A stretch of DNA of 64,000 nucleotides, from assembly GCA_036898135.1 (NCBI GenBank), contig CM072517.1:60630960-60694959 (forward strand). Reading direction: 5' to 3'. The notes under the pieces are model-generated. The model did no database searches and had not been told where the DNA came from. It saw nothing but the letters and a program-made list of their open reading frames with translations. Positions 46,401 through 58,000 of the stretch are shown here, piece by piece. The DNA comes from Oncomelania hupensis. Its lineage: Eukaryota; Mollusca; Gastropoda; Littorinimorpha; Pomatiopsidae. A program made the translations under genes and the position numbers. Each line of letters opens with the position of its first letter. Position 1 is the stretch's first letter.

Positions 46401-49400
46401 CCTCTTTTTCGGTCTCCCTCTTCTTCTACCTCCTTGCAATGTGCCTAGCAGAATGGTCTTTGCAAGACCTGATGATCTGGTGACGTGGCCATACCATCGG
46501 AGTTTCCGTTTCTTCACCACTATGAGCAGGTCATTGTGTTGTCCAATGGCTTGTGTGATGGTCTTTCGGACTTCGTCGTTGGTGATGTGCTAGGTATAGG
46601 AAATGCCCAGAAGTCTTCTGTAGCACCTCATCTCCATGCTTTGTATTCTTCGTTGTAAATCTGCTGTAAGAAGAGTCCATGCTTCGCAAGCATATAGGAA
46701 GATGGAGATGACAATGGAGCGCAGCAGTCTTACTTTGGAATGTAGACTGATTGTCCTGTCTTTCCAAATGGGCTTCAACCTTGTCAGGGCAGCAGTTGTT
46801 TGTGCGATCCTGGAGAGGACTTCCTGTCGGGACCCATTGTCTGACACAATGGCTCCCAAATATTTGAAGCTATACACTGTGTTGAGGGATTGGCCTTGGA
46901 CTTTGATGTCCGTGTTGATGCCATTGGTGTTGTTGGTCATCATTTTGCTCTACCCCCTATGCTGACTGTGCCTTCATGATCTGCAAGAGCATCTGACATG
47001 ATGCGCTCTAGGAAGATGTTGAAGAGTGTTGGAGAGAGTAGGCATCCTTGACGCACACCGATTGTTGTTCTGAACCAGTTCCCGATGACGCTGTTATGGA
47101 GGACTGCACTGGTAGCCTTGTCATACAGGCTTTTGATGACTTCAATAATTTTAGGGCTGATGTTGTACACTTTCATTGCTGCCCATAGAGCTGCATGCCA
47201 GACTCGGTCAAACGCCTTCTTGAAGTCTATGAACACATGATATAGATGTTGTTGGTGCTGTAAGTATTTCTCACAGATTATTCTGAGGTTGAAAATCTGT
47301 TCAGTGGTACTTCGCCCTGCCCTGAATCCTGCTTGTTCTTCAGCTATGATTTGTTCAGCTTGGGGTTTCAACCTGTTGAGTATTATTTTCAGGAGGACCT
47401 TGCTGGGATGGCTGATGAGGCTGATGGTGCGGTAATTTTCACACTCCTGAAGGTTACCGTTTTTGGGAAGAGTGATGACAAGCGACTGGATCCATGGTTT
47501 AGGCCACTCCACACTCTGCCAGATCTTGTTACAGATAATGGTGAGGGCATCAATCATCACTTCTCCTCCTGCTTGTAGCAGTTCTGCGGGTATGTTGTCC
47601 ACTCCCGCTGACTTCCCTTTCTTCAGCGATTGCACTGCTGCCTCAACTTCTTTCCGGAGAATTGGGAGGATTTCTTCTTCTTCTCTGTTCTCGGGACATG
47701 CTAGAACTGATGGGTCTCCATTTGGTGTATGGTTGTAAAGGTCAGAGCAGTACTCTGTCCATCTGTCCAAGACTTCTTGTTCTTCTGTAAGGCATATTCC
47801 AGATTTGCTTTGGAGACTTTGGGCGGTTTAACACTTGTCAGCTGCTTCACAGTCTGGTAGGCCTTCTTGCTGTTGTTCTTGTTCAGACTGTTCTCTAATT
47901 CCTGGCATTGATCTTCTATCCAGTTCTCCTTTGCTGTGCACATGCCTTTTCGGATGTCATTGTTGATTTTTCGGTAGACATCAGCTCTCTGTGAGGTGTT
48001 CTTTTTCTTTTTTTTAATCTCTCTTCGTTTATCACACAGATCCAAAAGTTCAGGTGTGATCCACGGCTTCTTCTTTGGTCGATGCTTGCCAAGGATCTCA
48101 GTGGCGGCATCTGTCACAGCTGAGTTGAAGGTGGTGGTCATGGTTTTGACATCTACTTCACCAGCCCCCAAAATGAGCAGTGGTGCAAATTTCCCTCCAA
48201 TGTGGCCTGAAATAGTTCTGCCACCTCCGGGTCTTGCAGTTTGTCCAGGTTGAACTTCAGTCTAGTGCACTTTGCTGTATTTACTCTCTTCAAGTGGAGC
48301 CGGAAAGACATCATCACAAGATCGTGGTCACTTCCGATGTCTACTCCTGGAAAAGTGCGTGTCCTGCCAATGTTGATGCTTGATCTGAAGCGTTTCTTGA
48401 CCATGATGTAGTCGATCTGGTTGTGATGCTCCCCGCCGGGACTGTGCCATGTCCTTCTCTGGAGTTTTTGTGGAGACCAAGCGTGTTTGCCAGTACCAGA
48501 TTGTTGTATCTGGCAAACTCCAAGAGTCTCAGACCCCTGTCATTTGTCTCGTTGTTGCAGTGGGGTCCACATGTGTCTTCCCAGTTGTGGTGCGCATCTT
48601 GGCCAACCTTGGCATTCCAGTCGCCTTGCACCATGATTATGTCCTTCTTCGGCACTTGGTCAAGGACCACCTGTAGATTTTCATAAAAATCCTCCACTTC
48701 GCTGTCGTCATAGTCTGATGTTGGGGCATAGGCCTGGATGATGGTGATGTTGAAAGGGGCTGCTCTCAGACGGATGGTAATGAGTCTACTGGAGACTGGG
48801 CGGCAACCCATGACTGTGGCTAGAATCTTCTTGTGGACCAAGAATCCAATGCCGTGTTCGTGCATGTCATCTCTACCCCTAAAATAGAGCTTGTGGCCTT
48901 TGTCGGTCGTTGTTTCACCTAGGCCTTTTCAGCACGTTCACTGATTCCTAGAACGTTCCATCGATAGTTTGTCCATCAGTAGCATACTTATCACCTCCGT
49001 TCTGGTGGCCAACGGAAGGCGTGGTCCTTGTGCCGGGCGATGACCGATCCGGTATGGAATTAGTGGATAGCTTCATGTAGTGTGTCTTGGGCAAAAAAGA
49101 CCTCGCGGTGCCCAATCCTCTCCAGGCTGTTGGCCACAGCCGAAATCCACGAATACAGTGTGGCTCGCCTTGGCCTTGAGTACGTGGTCATTGAACCTGT
49201 AGTAACGTGAGGTTCCTCCGCCCTGGCCGGTGACTTCTGTGTAGAAAACTTTCACCCAATGATGCCGTGCTAACATCACCCCTGTTAGTCACCTCTTACG
49301 ACATGCCGGGAAACGTTGGGTCTATTCTATTTAATGCCCGAACCCACAGAGCAGAACATATTTCTTAATAATTTCAAAAATCATACATTATAGCATGCAT

Positions 49401-52400
49401 CAATTGATTTTCCTCTTTCACCCCCTCCCCTCCTCTCCTCCCACTCAGTCCGTCAAGCTCCTCTCTCTTTATTAAATTAAATGGATCCAGTTAAATGTTT
49501 TATATTTGAGTATTGTTAGTTTCCTCGTTACGAAGTTAGCTTGTTTATTCCTTTAATTTTAAATCAATGTTTGTCTTTGCATGAATGCAGATGAATGATT
49601 AAACTAAATGTGTAAGTGATTAAAAGAAGGACTGATTGTAAGATTAGCAAATTAATACTAAAATCATTTTCTTCTTGTAATAAAATATTGAATCTGAATC
49701 TGAATCTGAAGGTTATAACTCTAAAGGTGCATTATTTATCATACAGGACACAGTGGAGGTTCTGATGCCCCAGGATCAGAAGAAATCTCAGACGTACGGA
49801 GGCCGCAGAATTGTCTTTGAGAATGATGAGGTGGCAGAGATCCGACGCTTTGGGGAACCAGGTCTGATGTTGTTTTTATGTATATATTGTTATTTACTGA
49901 TTTATTCATTTACGCTTGTTTGTTCATTTTAACTGAAGAAGGAAAATACAGAATGTCTTAGATCAGTTTCAAAGTAATGACAATCGAAATATGTCGTTGA
50001 AGACTGTTGTAGATTGTTGCAAAATAAAACTGTAAGAAAACTGAAGATTGTTCTAGATTGTTGCAGAATGAAACTGTAAGAAAACAAAGACTTTTGTAGG
50101 TTGTTGCAGAATGAAACTGTAAAAAAACTGAAGATTGTTCTAGATTGTTGCAGAATGAAACTGTAAGAAAACAAAGACTTTTGTAGGTTGTTGCAGAATG
50201 AAACTGTAAAAAAACTGAAGACTGTTCTAGATTGTTGCAGAATGAAACTGTAAGAAAACTGAAGACTGTTCTGGATTTTTGCAGAATAAAACTCTAAGAA
50301 AACTGGGTTTATAGCTGGACGTTCAGTGGACAATTGTCTACACTGCCAGTGGATTTTAAAAAAAAAACTAAAATTTGAAGAAATTTGCTGCGGGAGGGGG
50401 ATGGGGGAGGAGGGAAGGGAGAGGGGGCAGCATTATTGCTTTAGTGCGCAATCAGCTCAACCTCTGTTGTATGTGACCAACGTTATTGTTCTTCTCTGCT
50501 GATGTATAATGTGTCGCTACTACTCCATTACCATTGTCCTGATGCAAGATTACTTAACGCTTTGTTTTTCCAGGGTTGGAGCTGATTGGCTTCAAGCAGA
50601 GAACGGCCATTAAACCGTACTACCATGTCAAACCTTCACAGTTTATCTACCCTGATGAAGGGGTATGTATCTGATATGGACGTTTTCCGAAAATTTTGAC
50701 AACACAATACAGTACAATACAATACAATACAACACAACACATTACACATAGTTAAAATACCACAATTGGGAGTGTGCAATTGTTCATTCAGGCATTGATC
50801 GTATGATTAAAATAACAAACTTTGGGGAGTGTGCCATTGGAATTTTTTTTCTCTCCATATATCATGTCTTATCAGCCTAGGGTGTGATCACATGTCTATG
50901 CATAGTTGTATTTGTCTATAAACCTGATGCCATTTCTAGCTGAGCTGGGATACTGTTGCCTACCCCACACAATCTATCATTCTTTTCTGTTGTTTTGCGT
51001 CATAACAGACTGGCCGCAGACCTCCAAAGTCTGCACAGTAAAAATACACTTCATCACCCAGAATCATGACTTGTAGGTCGACAGTGTTACGATGTGATGG
51101 CGTATTTGTTGTTGTTGTTTTTTGTGCAGACGGTGACTGGCAGCACTACTCTGTTCACAGCTCTGCTGCGTAAATGTGTGGACAAAAACGTTGTGGCTAT
51201 CTGCAAGTACATCCCCAGCAAGAGCACTCCTCCCAAGTTTGTCGCCCTTCTACCACAGGTAACCGTTTTTCTCAATATTTTTATTATTATTATTTGTTTG
51301 TATGTGTGGGCGATCAGTAATTAATGAGTTCAAATGTGTATCCCTATCCTATCCTATCATATATCCCCGTAACTCGAAGGTCGTTGGGGCACCACGGATA
51401 ATTGTTTAACCAGCGAACTTCAGCTTTCTCTGTCCTCAGCAACCCTCATGGCTTTGCTCAGTGTCAAGCTGGCCCATTCTCGAATGTTGTCCTCCCACCT
51501 CTTTTTCTGTCTCCATATTCTTCTGCCTCCTTGTATACTGCTTGAATATCTAGTTCACCTTTTCTGTTAACTGTAGCTGCTTGAATATCTAAGTTCACCT
51601 ACTCTGTTGACTGCAGCTGCTTGTATATCTTGTTCACTTTCTCTGTTAGCTTTAGCTGCTTGAATATCTAGTTCACCTACTCTGTTAGCTGTAGCTGCTT
51701 GTATATCTTGTTCACCTTCTCTGTTAGCTGTAGCTGCTTGTATATCTTGTTCACTTTCTCTGTTAGCTTTAGCTGCTTGAATATCTAGTTCACCTACTCT
51801 GTTAGCTGTAGCTGCTTGTATATCTTGTTCACCTTCTCTGTTAGCTGTAGCTGCTTGAATATCTAGCTCACCTTCTCTGTTAGCTGTAGCTGCTTGAATA
51901 TCTAGCTCACCTTCTCTGTCAGCTGTAGCTGCTTGAATATCTAGTTCACCTACTCTGTTGACTGTAGCTGCTTGTATATCTTGTTCACCCTCTCTGTTAG
52001 CTGTAGCTTCTTGTATATCTTGTTCATCTTTTCTGTTAGCTGTAGCTGCTTGAATATCTAGTTCACCTACTCTGTTAGCTGTAGCTGCTTGTATATCTTG
52101 TTCATCTTTTCTGTTAGCTGTAGCTGCTTGAATATCTAGTTCACCTTCTCTGTTAGCTGTAGCTGCTTGAATATCTAGTTCACCTTCTCTGTTAGCTGTA
52201 GCTGCTTGAATATTTAATTCAACTTCTCTGTTAGCTGTAGCTGCTTGAATATCTAGTTCACCTTCTCTGTTAGCTGTAGCTGCTTGAATATCTAGTTTGC
52301 CTTCTCTGTTAGCTGTAGATTCTTGAATATCTAGTTCACCTTCTCTGTTAGCTGTAGCTGTTTGAATATCTAGTTCGCCTTCTCTGTTAGCTGTAGCTGC

Positions 52401-55040
52401 TTGAATATCTAGTTCACCTTCTCTGTTAGCTATAGCTGCTTGAATATCTAGTTTGCCTTCTTTGTTAGCTGTAGCTGCTTGAATATCTAGTTCACCTTCT
52501 CTGTTAACTGTAGCTGCTTGAATATCTAGTTTGCCTTCTTTGTTAGCTGTAGCTGCTTGAATATCTAGCTCACCTTCTTGGTTAGCTGTAGCTGCTTGAT
52601 ATATAGTTCACCTTCTCTGTTAGCTGTAGCTGCTTGAACATCTAGTTCATCTTTTCTGTTAGCTGTAGCTAAAGAGCTAGAGAGCAGACTCTGTAGATGC
52701 ATTTCGCAGAAACTTGAAAACACGTTTCTTCTCTTATTGCTAAGCTGGATGTATAACTATTTGATCTCATCCCAATTTCATAAGTCACTGCGTGAAAGTA
52801 TTGCATAAACTTTTAATTGTCTGGTCTGCCTGCTAGAATGCGTTGAACGATAGTGAAGAAGTTAAAATGTTAAGTTATGATCTATGCACCCTTCCCGCCA
52901 CTGTGTGTGTATATGTGTGTTTGAGTGTGTGTTTATCCAGCTCCCTCCCACCAGCGCTGCAATCATGCCCATCGGCGTGGAGATATTTACGCGCTTTATA
53001 AATTAGTCATTCATTCATTCATAGCTGTTTGAATATCTAGTTCATCTTCTCTGTTAGCTGTAGCTGCTTGAATATCTAGTTCACCTTCTCTGGGTTGTGA
53101 TCCGGAAGTTAGGCCAGTGGATAAAGCTTCAAAACAATAAACACAAATTTAAGATGAGTGCCTTTAGAATCACCAGAAAAAAAATTTGCTGTCAGTGTTG
53201 TTACCATTGGGTACATTGATAGAAGCAAATTCTTTAGACATATTAAGCATATTTGATTCTTAACTGTGTGTGTGGGGTTTCCATCTTAGAATGTGCATCT
53301 GTCATGAATATTGTTGGGTGACAATTTGTCAGATTAAGTTGTTGCAAGTGATTTTGTCTTGGATGTACCCTTGTTCTATTTCTTTAATTTGGTGGAAAAC
53401 GTTCAATCATGTTGAAATCGTTATATTATGCTGCTAGTGTGTGTATGTATCGTCTGTTAGAGTTTATCTCTTCTTTTTCAAGTGGAGTCCCGTTTCCGTT
53501 GGCTTGTACGTGTTGTCGTTTGGATTGAGGTGTTCATTTGCTTTGATTTGTCTTTCTCCCCAAAATGTTGTCCACTTTGGAATTCTGTTTATCTATAAGT
53601 TTTAAAATATAACATTTTTACATGCAGTGAATAACAACAACGTTAAGGAACTAATGACAAATCCATTGTCTTTGGGGACAGTTCAGAGCTACCCCAAATT
53701 ACATTGGGGGATTGAGTGTAGGATTATTTAATATGATAAAAATTTTAGGCTTTAAAGCCCAATCTTATAACCTGTCCTAAAATGTAGAATATTGTTGTAT
53801 ATTACCACACTGGTGAAAGTGACACATTAAACTGTACTTGTATAAAATAAACAATGCTTGTATTGACTTGAATGTAACTGTACGGTCTGGTCCGATCAAC
53901 AACAAAAACCAAATGAAAAAAGCGATGTGCTTTTATCAATGGCCTTGGTTGTGGGTTTCTTGCATTTTTTTTCTGCATATTACTGAAGACTAGGTTTGTA
54001 ATTGCCGTCAAGTTCAACGGGAACAGTGGTTTATGGTGTGGATGTTGACTTTTGCAGGAGGAGGAGCTGGATGAGCATAAAGTGCAGATAACTCCTCCAG
54101 GCTTCCACATCATTTTCCTCCCCTATGCCGACGACTTCCGGAAAGTCAAGTACGATGAAATACCCAGAGGTAGGTAGGGTTTCAAAAACACAACGCTTAC
54201 ATAGTAAGTTATTTATGCAATTCTGTGTAGATACAGTGGAACCTCTCACAACGACCCCCCTCTATAACGACTCCCCCGCTACAACGACCCATTTTATTTT
54301 AACCGATGTATTTCCTTATATTGCTGTCATCAGTATAGCGACTCCCTCGCTATAACGTCTAACGACCGATCTTTGCACACCGTATAGCGACTGTCTACGA
54401 TCTTGTTCAGCACAGTCAGACAAGTACCTATATGTGACACGCCAGCCGATAAAGTAATTTTCTATAAGTTTGACGTCATCTTGTAACGTCACATTCTAGA
54501 TTCTACTCGTTTGGGGTTTGCATTTCACTTTATTCACATCACGAGCGCGGCACTGAGAAGAAGCAAAGAAAGCGTGATGGGATGATGGAGTCTACAAAGA
54601 AAAGAAAATTTTTATCTCTGGAAGATCGAGTTAATGTTGTAAACAGACACAAAAAAGGAGAGACTGCCATTGCGATCGCAAAGAGTCTTAAAGTTGGAAA
54701 AACACAAATTCAAGGAATTATCCGAGACAAAGATGACATTCTTAAAAGGTGGGAAAGTGGTGATAATGCCGATCGTACGCGATCAAAACGGAGGAAGACA
54801 ACATACTCGGAAGTAAATGAGAAAGTTTGGGATTGGTTTCTGGATGCTAGAAGAAAGAATATTCCGATCACTGGCAAATTGATTCAAGAAAAGGCCATTA
54901 TGCTCTCTGTAAAGACACCTCTCTATAAAGACCCCTCTCTATAAAGACCGATTTTTGTCAACATGTTCAAGGTCGTTGTAGAGAGGTTCCACTGTATTAG
55001 AATTCAAAGACAGTTCTCACTGACTGACTGCAAACATGTA

Positions 55041-55098
<58 letters not shown>

Positions 55099-58000
55099 CT
55101 AAAACAGTAGAAGTAATTAGGTTTATATTATAATAGTAAGTTCTTCTCAATGTAGCTTTTATTCTTGGTTAGAGAAAGAAATGTGTATTTTGAAAGTCTG
55201 CAAAGAAACCCATTCTTACTTTGTAGCTTCATTTTCATTTTCAGGTGAGTAATACTTAGCTGTTTTTCAGAATATTTAGAATAGTAAGAGTAGCAGTAAA
55301 GTACATAACAGAACCCTATATAACAGTAGGTAAATAATTATTGATTTACAGTAATCTAGGGTAACAATAGATAAATAAGTATAGTTACAGAAATGTGAAA
55401 TGCATAAACCTGAATAAGTGAATTTGTTGTAAAAAGAAAGTCGTTGTTACTTTGTTGCTTCATGTTCATTTTCAGGTCTTGTGTTTTTCTCCTCTGTCGA
55501 ATCATCACCATTCTCATCACTTAGAAGAGTCCTGACTCATACACACTCTTAATATATACAAACACCCCATCAAGTTTACATTTATTATATATGTTCATAC
55601 GACTGATGTCCAAAATGTGTGTAACATCACCAGTAAATTTTGCTGCAGATGCTGCATCGTGAGTACCTGCAATGAGTATAGGCGGGTATTTGGTTAGGTT
55701 TGTTCTGTTTGATTTGTTTCGTAATGTTGCTATGTTTGTTTAACACACCAAAGTTGACTGAACTGTTTGAACGGATGTTACATTCTGTTTTGATAGATTG
55801 ATAAATTGATTGACTGATGTGGGATGGCCTTTCCCAGTGACCAGTAACGAGTGAGCCCTCTCTCCAGGGCACGCACACACTTGGGGCAAAAGGCTGGGGA
55901 ATCCTAGGGCACCATCACTATTCTACAATGTTGTTGTGATGACTGTTCGCAGCGACGGAAGAACAGGTGGATGCAGCCAAGGAGATGATCAAGAAGCTGA
56001 AGTTTCAGTACAGCCCGGAGGCCTTTGAGAACCCTGTGCTGCAGAACCACTGGCGCATGATTGAGGCTCTGGCCCTGGACAGAGAGGAGCCTGATGAGCT
56101 GCAGGACTTCACCAGTAAGTCTGGATAAATAGCAATGATTCATTGTAATTGTAATAAAGTGACTGTTTGTGGTAAATTTTGTTGTGCAGATGTTATCAAA
56201 CATATTAAAGGTTAATGTATGCGTAACTTTTTATATTACATTTCTTTATCCATATTTTATCAGAAATGTTTATAATTACTTTTTCTGCATAATTATATTA
56301 GTGATTAGTTTTCATTATCGAATACGGAAAATACATTATTTAAAATATGATTTTTAGTATTTGATTGGCTGAACTAGTAGGATATGGAAAATCCTATTGA
56401 TTGATTTAATTTATAATAATATAATAAGCTTTCTGCATTTTTCATAATTATACAGCAGAGATTATTTTAGTATTGTGTCATCCAGTGAATCCATCTCACA
56501 CCTACAGCGAATGAGGAGTGAATGAAAGCAAGTGCTGGCAGAGTGTGATGGTGCAGATGTGGAGGAGGCTTGTGATTTTGTTCTTGGTCTGTACATGTAC
56601 TTGGAAAATATCCCCAGAAATTCAAAAAGGGATTTTTGACTCGCATGCATAGCAATGTGAGTCTATGTACTCACCCCTCAAGTTGGAGCCTGTGAGTCAT
56701 ATGGGCTTTGCCCTTCCCGTTCTGTTTATGATGTTCATGCTGTCATAAATAGCACGGCGAGTGCAATACAGCATTTGAGTTTACCTTTTACTTTTAACCC
56801 CAGAAGCAATGGGTGTGATTTTGTTCTTTGTTATTATGCAGTGCCAGCAGAGGATAAGATTCAGAAGAAGGCCGGGGGCGCCATCAGGGACTTCATGGAC
56901 CTCACACTGCCTGCCAACTACGCGCCTGGCAATAAAAAAAGGGTCAGTCCCCACGTTTACTTGCATTACTTTTTTCCCTTGGCTTTTAAGGGTGTAGCAT
57001 GGAGGATGGAGCTGACGGTTCGCTGCAAGCTGTGAACCTCTAGACACAGACATGTTTTGGGTCCAGAGTGTCTCTCTAACCCCCGTCAATCCAGCGTCTT
57101 CAGGTTCATCCTCTGGCTCTGAAAGCCGAGCACTTTGAGTTGTAAGCTCTGCAGGCTGGCATCCTTGAGAGGTGGGCGAACCATTTCATCCTCTGCAAAG
57201 TTATTAATGTTTATTCTTAGCTCTGAAACAAAATACGTTGACATTGATTGTAGATGCTGCTACATTTACACTGGCAAACTCCAACTGACAGTTAATATTA
57301 TGGAAGGGGTCAAACTGCCACAAAATTCGTCAAGGCTTTTTTAATTCTATGTTCACTACCTTTGGGGGCTATTTTGCCATTTTTCAAAGACCAAAGGTTT
57401 CCATTTTCCCGCTAATGTTCAACATTTTTCACAAACCGTTCTAATTCTTATCAGTTTTACAATGGGTAGGACACCATGGCTTCACAAAGCAATGAAGCCA
57501 CCACCAGCCTGATGCTCATGGTATGTTTGTGTGAGACACAACAATGATTTCTTTTGCCGCTAATTGATGTGAAAGAGTGGAGACTGAACTTTTTTGCTAG
57601 AGCAAAAGGAACTACTGCTGCTTACTGGTAGCTTTGGGTGGTTTTCCAAACACACCTTCTTCAGCAACACGACTGACCTGACTACAATCTGATTCCGTGT
57701 GCACCATCGTAAGAAGGCCACAACGTGTGTGACTGAATCAGTTTTGTAGACTGGGATCACAAAGTGGCATCCTCTGTCTTTATTGAGAGTGGGTTTTAAG
57801 GCTTAGATATAAATTACATTAAACAATAGCATTAAACGCATAGCAGTGTGAGTCTGTGTTCACACATACACACCCCTCTCCCCCTGCCAATTTTTTTTTC
57901 TCCAGATTGTTATTGCAAATCTGTGTGAGATGAGTCCTAAATAGTCCAAAAAAGACATTTAAAAAAGTGTCCTCCACCCATCTGTGTGCGTCATGTGTGC

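Noticed and set aside
47333..48686. Plus-strand frames across 47.3-48.7 kb
   Set aside because: They are shadows of the minus-strand endonuclease and reverse-transcriptase frames.
49929..50333. 134-codon minus-strand frame with repeated [13 protein letters not shown] units
   Set aside because: It is a product of the 43-44-bp minisatellite, with no start context or homology.
51537..52671. Regular repeats that might suggest a CRISPR array
   Set aside because: The units are contiguous with no unique spacers and lie in an animal intron. It is a minisatellite.
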